Notes under the pieces: generated by a model
What the model was told of the DNA's origin: nothing
The model's database searches: none
What the model saw: the letters and a program-made list of their open reading frames with translations, nothing else
Made by a program: the position numbers and the translations under genes
In this document: positions 1 to 7,405 of the stretch, piece by piece
How the letters are laid out: every line of letters begins with the position of its first letter
How positions within the stretch are numbered: the first letter of the stretch is position 1
Source of the DNA: Micromonospora rosaria
GTDB taxonomy: Bacteria; Actinomycetota; Actinomycetes; Mycobacteriales; Micromonosporaceae
DNA length: 34,849 bases
Assembly (NCBI RefSeq): GCF_001567585.1
Contig: NZ_LRQV01000071.1
Span: forward strand, 1 to 34,849
Direction of reading: 5' to 3'

Positions 1-66
1 GCCGGTCGCGAGGAGGCCGGTCAGCAGCAGCGCGCCGACGAGGGTACGGATGGGGGGACGGTTCAC
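1..66 (-). CDS. exported protein, N-terminus only (partial)
   Basis: This is the start of a gene that leaves the window at position 1. A GTG codon at 66-64 is preceded by a strong Shine-Dalgarno GGAGG (80-76, minus strand) at 9-nt spacing. The 22 visible residues are NRPP and IR, then a hydrophobic run (TLVGALLLTGLLATG). That is the layout of a Sec signal peptide or lipoprotein leader: a short basic n-region followed by a Leu/Ala/Gly core. No lipobox cysteine is visible before the edge. It is divergent from dnaE. The function of the mature protein cannot be seen. The ribosome binding site lies inside a small perfect inverted repeat (70-88). Confidence 0.6.
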   Translation of the reverse strand, partial: MNRPPIRTLVGALLLTGLLATG

Positions 67-69
67 GGG

Positions 70-88
70 TGATCACCTCCGGTGATCA
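70..88 (-). promoter_or_regulatory. inverted repeat over the RBS of the partial exported-protein gene
   Basis: TGATCACC (70-77) and GGTGATCA (81-88) form a perfect 8-bp inverted repeat with a 3-nt spacer. On the minus strand the spacer plus the start of the second arm is the Shine-Dalgarno GGAGG of the gene starting at 66. In RNA this hairpin could hide the ribosome binding site; in DNA it could be a repressor site. Confidence 0.4.
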
Positions 89-290
89 GGGAGGGTCGGC
101 GCGCGGGGGACGGGTGGCCGACGCGGGGGGTGTCCATGCAGGTTAGGGCGGGCGGAAGTCGGTCGGCCCGGGTCAGTCCGAGATCGGACCGGAAACGCTG
201 CGTGACGATGCTCGGACGGTCCGGTTCGCCGGGTCCGGCCGGCCGGTCGTCGGGCCCGCGCGGCGAATGGAGGCGGCCCGCCGGCCGGCG

Positions 291-296
291 TAGGCT
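291..296 (+). promoter_or_regulatory. putative -10 box of dnaE
   Basis: TAGGCT fits the actinobacterial TANNNT -10 pattern. Transcription would begin near 303, giving a leader of about 43 nt before the ATG at 346. No good -35 match is seen at the usual distance. The remaining bases between 89 and 290 hold nothing I can name. Confidence 0.4.
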
Positions 297-345
297 GGGC
301 CGGCTTGATCTCGCTGGCCCATGATCGACCTGGGGGATGCCACGC

Positions 346-3300
346 ATGGGGGACTCGTTCGCGCATCTGCACGTGCACACCGAGTACTCGATGCTCGACG
401 GTGCGGCCCGGCTCAAGGACCTCTTCTCCGAGGCCAACCGGCTGGGGATGCCGGCGGTGGCGATCACCGACCACGGCAACATGCACGGCGCGAACGACTT
501 CTACAAGCAGGCGATGTCCGCCGGGGTGAAACCGATCCTCGGGGTGGAGGCGTACGTGGCGCCGGAGTCCCGGTTCCACAAGCAGCGCGTCAAGTGGGGC
601 CGGCCGGAGCAGAAGAGCGACGACGTCTCCGGTAACGGCGCGATCACCCACATGACCATGTGGGCGGCGAACAAGGACGGCCTGCACAACCTCTTCACCC
701 TCAACTCGCGCGCCTCGATGGAGGGCCACTACGTGAAGTGGCCCCGGATGGACATGGAGCTGATCGCCGAGTACGCCGAGGGGATCATCGCCACCACCGG
801 CTGCCCGTCCGGCGCGGTGCAGACCCGGCTGCGGCTGGGGCAGTTCGACGAGGCGCTCAAGGTGGCCTCGGCGTACCAGGACATCTTCGGCAAGGAGAAC
901 TACTTCCTGGAGATCATGGACCACGGCCTCGACATCGAGCGCCGGGTCCGGGAGGGGCTGACCGAGATCGGGCGCAAGCTCGGCATCCCGCCGGTGGTCA
1001 CCAACGACTCGCACTACACCCACGAGGCCCAGGCCACCGCCCACGACGTGCTGCTCTGCGTGCAGACCGGCAGCAACATCGACGACCCGAACCGGTTCCG
1101 CTTCGAGGGCGGCGGCTACTTCGTCAAGTCCGCCGACCAGATGCGGGCGGTGGACTCCTCGGAGCTGTGGCAGGAGGGCTGCCGCAACACCCTGCTGGTC
1201 GCCGAGAAGGTCGACCCGGCGGGCATGTTCGAGTTCCGCAACCTGATGCCCCGGTTCCCGATCCCCGAGGGGGAGACCGAGGAGTCCTGGTTCCGCAAGG
1301 AGACCTTCAAGGGGCTGGGCCGCCGCTACCCGAACGGGATCCCCGAGGGGCACGTGGTGCAGGCCGAGTACGAGTTGGGCGTCATCATCCAGATGGGCTT
1401 CCCGTCGTACTTCCTCGTGGTCGCCGACTTCATCCAGTGGGCGAAGAGCCAGGGCATCGCGGTGGGTCCGGGCCGGGGGTCGGCCGCCGGCTCGCTGGTC
1501 GCGTACGCGCTGGGCATCACCGACCTGGACCCGATCCCGCACGGGCTGATCTTCGAGCGGTTCCTGAACCCCGAGCGGGTCTCCATGCCGGATGTCGACA
1601 TCGACTTCGACGAGCGTCGGCGCGGTGAGGTGATCAAGTACGTCACCGACAAGTGGGGTGAGGACAAGGTCGCCCAGATCGCCACCTTCGGGACGATCAA
1701 GGCGAAGGCGGCGATCAAGGACTCGGCGCGGGTGCTGGGGTACCCGTACGCGGTCGGCGACCGGATCACCAAGGCCATGCCGCCGGCGGTGATGGGCAAG
1801 GACATCCCCCTGGAGGGGATCTTCGACCCGAAGCACCCCCGGTACGCCGAGGCCGGCGAGATCCGGGGCATGTACGAGGCCGAGCAGGACGTCAAGAAGG
1901 TCATCGACACCGCGCGCGGCATCGAGGGGCTGATCCGGCAGACCGGGGTGCACGCCGCCGGCGTGATCATGTCCGCCGAGCCGATCATCGAGCACATCCC
2001 GCTGATGCGCCGGGACTCCGACGGGGTGATCATCACCCAGTTCGACTACCCGACGTGCGAGTCGCTCGGGCTGTTGAAGATGGACTTCCTCGGCCTGCGC
2101 AACCTGACGATCATCGACGACGCGGTGAAGAACATCCAGCTCAACCACGGCAAGGAGCTGGACCTGCTGGCGCTGGAGCTGGACGACAAGGCGGCCTACG
2201 AGCTGCTGGCCCGGGGCGACACCCTGGGCGTGTTCCAGCTCGACGGCGGGCCGATGCGCTCCCTGCTGCGGATGATGAAGCCGGACAACTTCGAGGACAT
2301 CTCCGCCGTCCTCGCCCTGTACCGGCCCGGCCCGATGGGCGTGGACTCGCACACCAACTACGCGCTGCGCAAGAACGGCCTCCAGGAGATCACCCCGATC
2401 CACCCGGAGCTGGAGGAGCCGCTGCGGGAGATCCTCGCCCCCACCCACGGCCTGATCGTGTACCAGGAGCAGGTGCAGCGCGCCGCGCAGATCCTCGCCG
2501 GGTACAGCCTCGGCCAGGCCGACCTGCTGCGCCGGGCGATGGGCAAGAAGAAGAAGGAGATCCTCGACAAGGAGTTCATCCCGTTCCGGGACGGCTGCCG
2601 GGAACGGGGCTACTCCGACGAGGCCATCCAGGCGGTGTGGGACGTGCTGGTCCCCTTCGCCGGGTACGCCTTCAACAAGGCGCACTCCGCCGCGTACGGC
2701 CTGGTGTCGTACTGGACGGCGTACCTGAAGGCGCACTTCCCGGCCGAGTACATGGCGGCGCTGCTCACCTCCGTCGGCGACGACAAGGACAAGATGGCGC
2801 TGTACCTGTCGGAGTGCCGCCGGATGCGCATCCAGGTGCTGCCGCCGGACGTGAACACCTCCGCCGGGCCGTTCACCCCGGTCGGCAAGGAGATCCGGTT
2901 CGGCCTCGGCGCGGTACGCAACGTCGGCGCGAACGTGGTCGCCGCGATCATGCGCTGCCGCGAGGAGAAGGGCGAGTACGCCGACTTCTACGACTTCCTG
3001 AGCAAGGTCGACGCGGTGGTCTGCAACAAGAAGACCATCGAATCGCTGATCAAGGCCGGGGCGTTCGACTCGATGAAGCACCCCCGCAAGGGCCTGCTCG
3101 CCGTGCACGCCGACGCGATCGACGCGTACGCCGACGTCAAGCGCAAGGAGGCCGTCGGCCAGTACGACCTCTTCGGGGCCGGGTTCGGCGAGGCCGAGGC
3201 GGCGACCGGCAGCACCACCGTGATGCCCGTGATCGGGGAGAGCGAGTGGGACAAACGCGACAAGCTCGCCTTCGAGCGGGAGATGCTCGGCCTCTACGTC

Positions 3301-3882
3301 TCCGACCACCCGCTCTTCGGCCTGGAGCACGTCCTCGGCGCGGCGGCGGACACCACCATCTCCGCCCTGTCCGAGGAGGGCTCCGTCCCGGACGGGGCGG
3401 TGGTGACCCTCGCCGGGATCCTCTCCGGGGTGCAGCGCCGGGTCACCAAGCAGGGCCGGGCGTGGGCCTCGGCCACCCTGGAGGACCTGGCCGGCGGGGT
3501 GGAGACGCTGTTCTTCCCGAACACGTACGAGGTCGTCGGGCAGTACATCGCCGAGGACGCGATCGTGGTGGTCAAGGGGCGGGTGGACCGCCGCGACGAC
3601 ACGCCCCGGATCATGGCGATGGACATGCAGATGCCGGACGTCACCAGCAACCCGGCGAACAAGCCGGTCACCCTGACCATCCCGGTGCACCGGCTCACGC
3701 CGCCGCTGGCCGACCGGCTCAAGGAGACCCTGCTGCTGCACCCCGGCGACACCGAGGTACACGTCAAGCTGCACCGCCGCGACCGGGTCGAGACCTGGCG
3801 ACTCGGCCTGTTCCGGGTCGCCCCCACCACCGCCCTGATGGGCGACCTGAAGAGCGTGCTCGGTCCGGCCAACGTCGGCTGA
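346..3882 (+). CDS. dnaE: DNA polymerase III subunit alpha (DnaE)
   Basis: This is the catalytic subunit of the replicative DNA polymerase, about 1178 aa, full length for the DnaE1 family. The PHP domain opens the protein with the metal-binding HLHVHTEYS motif. The C-family palm follows, with the PDVDIDFDE active-site aspartates near residues 416-422, then the fingers/thumb region, tandem helix-hairpin-helix and an OB-fold (roughly residues 1000-1080) before the C-terminus. I chose the ATG at 346 over the in-frame ATG at 337 because GGGGGA (332-337) sits 8 nt before 346 and because known actinobacterial DnaE proteins begin MGDSFAHLHVHTEYS. It appears to be transcribed alone and is followed by repeats and a hairpin. 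Confidence 0.97.
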   Translation: MGDSFAHLHVHTEYSMLDGAARLKDLFSEANRLGMPAVAITDHGNMHGANDFYKQAMSAGVKPILGVEAYVAPESRFHKQRVKWGRPEQKSDDVSGNGAITHMTMWAANKDGLHNLFTLNSRASMEGHYVKWPRMDMELIAEYAEGIIATTGCPSGAVQTRLRLGQFDEALKVASAYQDIFGKENYFLEIMDHGLDIERRVREGLTEIGRKLGIPPVVTNDSHYTHEAQATAHDVLLCVQTGSNIDDPNRFRFEGGGYFVKSADQMRAVDSSELWQEGCRNTLLVAEKVDPAGMFEFRNLMPRFPIPEGETEESWFRKETFKGLGRRYPNGIPEGHVVQAEYELGVIIQMGFPSYFLVVADFIQWAKSQGIAVGPGRGSAAGSLVAYALGITDLDPIPHGLIFERFLNPERVSMPDVDIDFDERRRGEVIKYVTDKWGEDKVAQIATFGTIKAKAAIKDSARVLGYPYAVGDRITKAMPPAVMGKDIPLEGIFDPKHPRYAEAGEIRGMYEAEQDVKKVIDTARGIEGLIRQTGVHAAGVIMSAEPIIEHIPLMRRDSDGVIITQFDYPTCESLGLLKMDFLGLRNLTIIDDAVKNIQLNHGKELDLLALELDDKAAYELLARGDTLGVFQLDGGPMRSLLRMMKPDNFEDISAVLALYRPGPMGVDSHTNYALRKNGLQEITPIHPELEEPLREILAPTHGLIVYQEQVQRAAQILAGYSLGQADLLRRAMGKKKKEILDKEFIPFRDGCRERGYSDEAIQAVWDVLVPFAGYAFNKAHSAAYGLVSYWTAYLKAHFPAEYMAALLTSVGDDKDKMALYLSECRRMRIQVLPPDVNTSAGPFTPVGKEIRFGLGAVRNVGANVVAAIMRCREEKGEYADFYDFLSKVDAVVCNKKTIESLIKAGAFDSMKHPRKGLLAVHADAIDAYADVKRKEAVGQYDLFGAGFGEAEAATGSTTVMPVIGESEWDKRDKLAFEREMLGLYVSDHPLFGLEHVLGAAADTTISALSEEGSVPDGAVVTLAGILSGVQRRVTKQGRAWASATLEDLAGGVETLFFPNTYEVVGQYIAEDAIVVVKGRVDRRDDTPRIMAMDMQMPDVTSNPANKPVTLTIPVHRLTPPLADRLKETLLLHPGDTEVHVKLHRRDRVETWRLGLFRVAPTTALMGDLKSVLGPANVG

Positions 3883-3883
3883 C

Positions 3884-3947
3884 CGGCCGGTGGTGCCCGG
3901 CCGGTGGTGCCTGATCGGCCGGCGGTGGCTGATCGGCCGGCGGTGGC
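3884..3947. repeat. compound short tandem repeat downstream of dnaE
   Basis: Two perfect 14-bp units (CGGCCGGTGGTGCC, 3884-3897 and 3898-3911) run directly into two perfect 18-bp units (TGATCGGCCGGCGGTGGC, 3912-3929 and 3930-3947). All share a GGCCGG(T/C)GGTG core, so they probably arose by successive slippage duplications. The array starts 1 nt after the dnaE stop codon. Confidence 0.85.
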
Positions 3948-3962
3948 TGCCGGCCACCGCCG
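3938..3962 (+). terminator. hairpin after dnaE, possible terminator
   Basis: The last 18-bp repeat unit supplies the left arm of a perfect 10-bp stem (3938-3947 with 3953-3962, loop TGCCG). There is no T-tract, as is common for terminators in high-GC actinobacteria. The rest of 3883-4222 (about 340 bp without an assigned gene) is lower in GC from about 4020 on and holds one weak small ORF, described in the findings. Confidence 0.45.
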
Positions 3963-4222
3963 CCGGATTGACGCTCGGCGGAGTGCCGACCAGGCGGCCA
4001 CCCAGTCGTCGGCGGCACGAATGGGTATCCTTGAAAGCTCCTCAATGCATCCACGCGAGCCTATTGAAGTGCTTGCGTATGGTGGCGTCGTGTCCATGAA
4101 GAGTGAGCCAATGTACCTGACCGGTACCGCCGGGGAGGCCACCGCGCCCGCGGCCACGCGTGGCGGGTCGTGGCGGTCGACCAGGACCTTGCCCAGTCGG
4201 TCGTTCCGGGAGGAATCGGCCG

Positions 4223-5305
4223 GTGAAGGCGACAGCTGACGCGGGGCTCGACACGACGCCCCTCACCGTTGCCTCCACCCGCGCCGAGATGCGGGAGTTC
4301 ACCACTCGCGTGCTCGGGCACCGCACGCGGTGGAACGTCTGGGTCGGCCTGCTCGTTCTCTATCCGGTCGCGACAGCCGCCGTCGCGGCCCTCGTCCTCG
4401 TCGCCTTGATCCTCGGCGCGCTGGGGACGGAGGCGCTGGCCGAGCCGTTGCGCGACCACGCCCTGCTCCTGTCGGCCGGTACGGCGGCCTGCCTGGTCGC
4501 CGCCGTGTTCATCTGGGTCGCCCACGGGATGAAGGGCAACCAGGAGGAGCTCTTTCGGCTGCACCGGTTCGCGGCCGCCAACGGGTTCGACTTCGCCCCC
4601 GAGGTCAAGGAACCCGACCTGCCGGGACTTATCTTCCAGCGCGGCACCCTGCGTCGCTGCTCCGCACGTCTGCGCCGGTTCGGCCCTCGTCCGCTGGAGG
4701 TCGCCGACTACACCGCCTGGATTGCGAGGGGCCGCGCGGGCGAGTCGCTGCGCTGGTCGTACTTCGCCCTCACGCTCGGTCAGCGGATGCCGCAGATCGT
4801 GCTCGACGCCCGCACCGACGAAGGACGGCTGCTCGGATCAACCCTGCCCGTCCAGCCCGCGAAGGACAGACGAACGCCGCTGGGTGGCCCGTTCGAGGAA
4901 GCGTTCCGGCTGTTCTGCCCGCCCGAGGCGGAGGGCTGGGCCCGTGCGCTGTTCACGCCGGACATCGTCGCCCGCTTCGTCGGCCCCGGCAAGACCGCTT
5001 TCGACGTGGAGGTCGTCGAGGACCGCCTCTTCGTCTACTCCCACCTGCGGTCGCTGTCCTGCTGCGACCCGCAGACGTGGCGGTGGATGAGCGAGACCGC
5101 AGACGCGCTCTACGCGCGGCTCGAGGACCTGGACGACAACGTGGCCATGCCCACCCCCGATCCCGTGGGCGCCGAGAGCGCGGCAGCCGAGAGGCCGGTC
5201 GGTCTCGCGCCGCCGTACGCGCGGCTGCGCCGCCCGTTCCCGGTCATGGCTCTCGTCCCGCTCCTCGTCATGGTCGGTGTCTGGGCCGTCGCGCTCGCCG
5301 CCTAG
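4223..5305 (+). CDS. membrane protein of unknown function
   Basis: This 360-aa protein is not recognised. Two hydrophobic segments lie near the N-terminus (about residues 40-65, rich in Val/Ala/Leu, and about 83-101). A large soluble domain of some 230 residues follows, then one C-terminal membrane segment (about 338-358) ending almost at the last residue. The soluble domain faintly resembles DUF3137-type proteins, but I cannot confirm this. The GTG at 4223 is chosen because GGGAGGAA (4208-4214) lies 8 nt upstream; a longer reading from 4160 has no such site. Codon bias is somewhat weaker than in the neighbouring housekeeping genes, which fits an accessory gene. It stands alone between dnaE and a broken relic. 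Confidence 0.75.
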   Translation: MKATADAGLDTTPLTVASTRAEMREFTTRVLGHRTRWNVWVGLLVLYPVATAAVAALVLVALILGALGTEALAEPLRDHALLLSAGTAACLVAAVFIWVAHGMKGNQEELFRLHRFAAANGFDFAPEVKEPDLPGLIFQRGTLRRCSARLRRFGPRPLEVADYTAWIARGRAGESLRWSYFALTLGQRMPQIVLDARTDEGRLLGSTLPVQPAKDRRTPLGGPFEEAFRLFCPPEAEGWARALFTPDIVARFVGPGKTAFDVEVVEDRLFVYSHLRSLSCCDPQTWRWMSETADALYARLEDLDDNVAMPTPDPVGAESAAAERPVGLAPPYARLRRPFPVMALVPLLVMVGVWAVALAA

Positions 5306-5338
5306 CCTCGACGCCAGCCCGCCGGCCGGCACCGGACG

Positions 5339-5519
5339 GTGACGATCGTGGCCACCCTCTTTCCGGTCAGCCCGCACGCGAATCAGCCCGCACGCGAACT
5401 GGTTGCCCGGTCCGGTCGTCGCGGACCAGGTCGTGAGATTCCTGTACCAGGCCGCCGTCGACATCGCCCCGATGAAAATCTGGCTACGCGACCTCCCCCG
5501 AGATCCACACACGGCCTAG
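5339..5519 (+). pseudogene. short coding relic broken by a 16-bp tandem duplication
   Basis: Reading from GTG 5339 gives TIVATLFPVSPHA, after which the frame is lost exactly at a perfect 16-bp tandem duplication (5367-5382 and 5383-5398). If one copy is skipped, the frame continues through NWLPGPVVADQVVRFLYQ and IAPMKIWLRDLPRD to TAG at 5517-5519, 54 codons in all. Of these, 46 end in G or C, as expected for a gene here. No Shine-Dalgarno precedes the GTG. The product is not recognised and may be the tail of a larger lost gene. The TAG stop also forms the start of the -10 box of the next gene. Confidence 0.4.
5367..5398. repeat. perfect 16-bp tandem duplication
   Basis: TCAGCCCGCACGCGAA occurs twice back to back. 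Because 16 is not a multiple of 3, the duplication shifts the reading frame of the relic that contains it. Confidence 0.95.
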
Positions 5520-5522
5520 CCT
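5517..5522 (+). promoter_or_regulatory. -10 box for a leaderless aminotransferase transcript
   Basis: TAGCCT lies at exactly -12 to -7 relative to the GTG at 5529, and no Shine-Dalgarno sequence is present. This is the arrangement of a leaderless actinobacterial mRNA. A second TAGCCT occurs at 5303-5308, at the stop codon of the upstream gene. Confidence 0.55.
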
Positions 5523-5528
5523 CGTCGC

Positions 5529-6566
5529 GTGGACCTTCGTACAGCACAGCAGCTCTGGCAGCCCGAACCGGGCTGGCTCAACACCGCCAGCTACGGCCTG
5601 CCGCCCGAACCGGCCTGGGCCGCCCTCCAGGCGGCACTGGCCGACTGGCGGGTCGGCCGGACCTCCTGGGAGGAATGGGGGGCGATGACCGAACGGGCCC
5701 GCGCGGCCTTCGCCCACCTGGTCTCGGCCCCGGTCGCGGACGTGGTCACCGGGGCCACCGTCTCGCAGATCGTCGCCCCGATCGCCGCCGCGCTGCCCGC
5801 CGGCGCCACGGTCGTCGTCCCGGAGGTCGAGTTCACCTCCAACCTCTTCCCGTGGCTGGTGCAGGTCGACCGGGGCGTCCGGGTCCGGGTGGTCGGGCTG
5901 GACGGGCTGGTCGAGGCGATCGACGCCGGTACCGACCTGGTCGCGTTCAGCCTGGTGCAGTCCGCCGACGGCAGCGTGGCCCCGTACGAGCGGATCGTGG
6001 CCGCGGCCCGCGCGCACGACGCGCTGGTCGTGGTGGACGCGACGCAGGCGTGCGGCTGGCTGCCCTTCGACGCGACCCTGGCCGACGCGGTGGCGGTCGG
6101 CGGGTACAAGTGGCTGATGGCCCCGCGCGGGCTCTCCTACGGCTACCTCGCCCCGCACCTGCGGGATCGGATGCGTCCCGACGCGGCCGGCTGGTACGCC
6201 GGGCAGGACCCGCACTCCGCCTACTACGGGCCGCCGCTGCGGCTCAGCGACGACGCCCGGCGGTTCGACCTCTCCCCGGCCTGGTTCAGCGGGGTCGGGG
6301 CGGCGCCGGCCCTGGAGCTGCTCGTCGAGATCGGGATCCCGGCGGTGCGCGACCACGACGTGGCGCTGGCCAACCGGTTCCTCGCCGGGCTCGGCCGCCC
6401 GCCCGGCGACAGCGCGATCGTCACCGTGGACGTGCCCGGCGCGCAGCAGCGACTGGAGCGCGCCGGAATCCGGGCGGCGGTGCGGGCCGGCCGCGTCCGG
6501 GCCTCCTTCCACCTGTACTCGACGCAGCACGACGTCGACCTGGCCGTCGCCGCGCTCACCGACTGA
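5529..6566 (+). CDS. PLP-dependent aminotransferase class V
   Basis: This 345-aa protein belongs to the fold-type I, NifS/cysteine desulfurase-like class V family. The N-terminus LNTASYGLPP matches the substrate-entry loop of the family. The cofactor-binding aspartate is in VVVDATQACGW (D170, Q173). The Schiff-base lysine is K194 in VGGYKWLMAPRG. There is no catalytic cysteine loop as in true desulfurases, so transamination, racemisation or lyase chemistry on an unknown amino compound is more likely. The GTG at 5529 fits a leaderless promoter. The protein is slightly shorter than typical members (about 350-400 aa) but looks complete. It has no partner gene that reveals a substrate. Confidence 0.85.
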   Translation: MDLRTAQQLWQPEPGWLNTASYGLPPEPAWAALQAALADWRVGRTSWEEWGAMTERARAAFAHLVSAPVADVVTGATVSQIVAPIAAALPAGATVVVPEVEFTSNLFPWLVQVDRGVRVRVVGLDGLVEAIDAGTDLVAFSLVQSADGSVAPYERIVAAARAHDALVVVDATQACGWLPFDATLADAVAVGGYKWLMAPRGLSYGYLAPHLRDRMRPDAAGWYAGQDPHSAYYGPPLRLSDDARRFDLSPAWFSGVGAAPALELLVEIGIPAVRDHDVALANRFLAGLGRPPGDSAIVTVDVPGAQQRLERAGIRAAVRAGRVRASFHLYSTQHDVDLAVAALTD

Positions 6567-6601
6567 GCGGCGGTCGCCACCTGCCCCGGCGGTCCCCGGT
6601 C

Positions 6602-6639
6602 GGCACGGTCCGCGCCGGTGGGCACGGTCCGCGCCGGTG
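6602..6639. repeat. 19-bp perfect tandem repeat
   Basis: GGCACGGTCCGCGCCGGTG occurs at 6602-6620 and 6621-6639, followed by a partial third unit. It lies between the aminotransferase and the next gene and has no visible coding role. Confidence 0.9.
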
Positions 6640-6707
6640 GGCACCGGTGCGGGGCCGGCGCGGCAGGTCCCGGCGGGGCGCATCCACAGCGTCCGGTCCG
6701 GACGAAG

Positions 6708-6734
6708 TCCCGGGTAGTGACCGTCTACCCGGGA
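6708..6734 (+). promoter_or_regulatory. inverted repeat overlapping the RBS at 6731
   Basis: TCCCGGGTAG (6708-6717) and CTACCCGGGA (6725-6734) form a perfect 10-bp inverted repeat with a 7-nt spacer. The right arm covers the first four bases of the Shine-Dalgarno GGGAGG (6731-6736) that serves the GTG at 6745. It may be an RNA hairpin that limits translation or a repressor operator. Confidence 0.5.
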
Positions 6735-6744
6735 GGTGCGTCCG

Positions 6745-7356
6745 GTGCGGACCGATCCGATGTCGACCGATGCCGTCGAGGAGGCCCGCAAGCGGCTGAC
6801 GGCGGCGGCCGAGGACCTGGACACCGACGGTATCGCCGGGCTGGTGCTGGAGTACGCGCAGCGGTCCGGGGTGGCGCCGTTCTGGGCGCAGGTGTGCGTA
6901 CCGCTGCTGGCGGCGCTGCCGGGTCGGGACGGCACCGGGATCGCGGTCGAGCACGCCCTGTCCGAGGGCGTCCGGGTGGGGCTGGACGTGCACGGGCGGG
7001 TGCCCCGTCGGCCGTACCCGCCCGACGGGGTGCTGCTCGCCGGTGCCGAGCAGGAGACGCACTGCCTCGGGCTGCACGCGCTCGCCGCGGCCCTGCGCGA
7101 GCAGGGACGGGGGTGCCTGCTGCTCGGCCCGGCGCTGCCCTGGGTGGCGCTGGCCGGCGCGGTGTACCGGACCCGCCCGCACACCGTCGTGGTCTGGTCC
7201 CAGACCCCGGTCACCGGCCGGGCGTACCGGCTGGTCCGGTTCAGTCGGGACTTCCCGTCGGTGCGGGTCCGGGCGGCCGGGCCGGGCTGGATCGAGCCGC
7301 TGCCCGCCCCGCTGGACCGGTTCACCAGCCTGATCGCCGCCGCCCGCGCCTGCTGA
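6745..7356 (+). CDS. orphan MerR-type effector domain, cobalamin-binding-like
   Basis: This 203-aa soluble protein resembles the C-terminal sensor half of MerR-family regulators that carry a B12-binding-like domain. It has a helical lead-in (SGVAPFWAQVCVPLLAAL), an EHALSEGV helix, then a Rossmann-like half with GVLLAGAEQETHCLGLHALA and RPHTVVVWSQTP. It lacks any N-terminal winged helix, and the reading frame is closed by a stop at 6718-6720, so no HTH is fused. The DxHxxG histidine motif of true cobalamin binders is not seen. GTG 6745 is chosen because GGGAGG (6731-6736) is 8 nt upstream; the GTG at 6736 overlaps that site. It may sense a ligand or act as a partner for another regulator, but this is inference. 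Confidence 0.6.
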   Translation: MRTDPMSTDAVEEARKRLTAAAEDLDTDGIAGLVLEYAQRSGVAPFWAQVCVPLLAALPGRDGTGIAVEHALSEGVRVGLDVHGRVPRRPYPPDGVLLAGAEQETHCLGLHALAAALREQGRGCLLLGPALPWVALAGAVYRTRPHTVVVWSQTPVTGRAYRLVRFSRDFPSVRVRAAGPGWIEPLPAPLDRFTSLIAAARAC

Positions 7357-7405
7357 CCGGACCGACCGGGGGCCGGTGCCGGCGGAGGGGGTCGGATCGG
7401 CGCGG

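Noticed and set aside
73..3957. 1294-codon open frame on the minus strand opposite dnaE
   Set aside because: It is the antisense shadow of a GC-rich gene with strong third-position bias. Its product is Arg/His/Val/Leu/Gly-rich low-complexity sequence with no domain, and dnaE on the other strand is certain.
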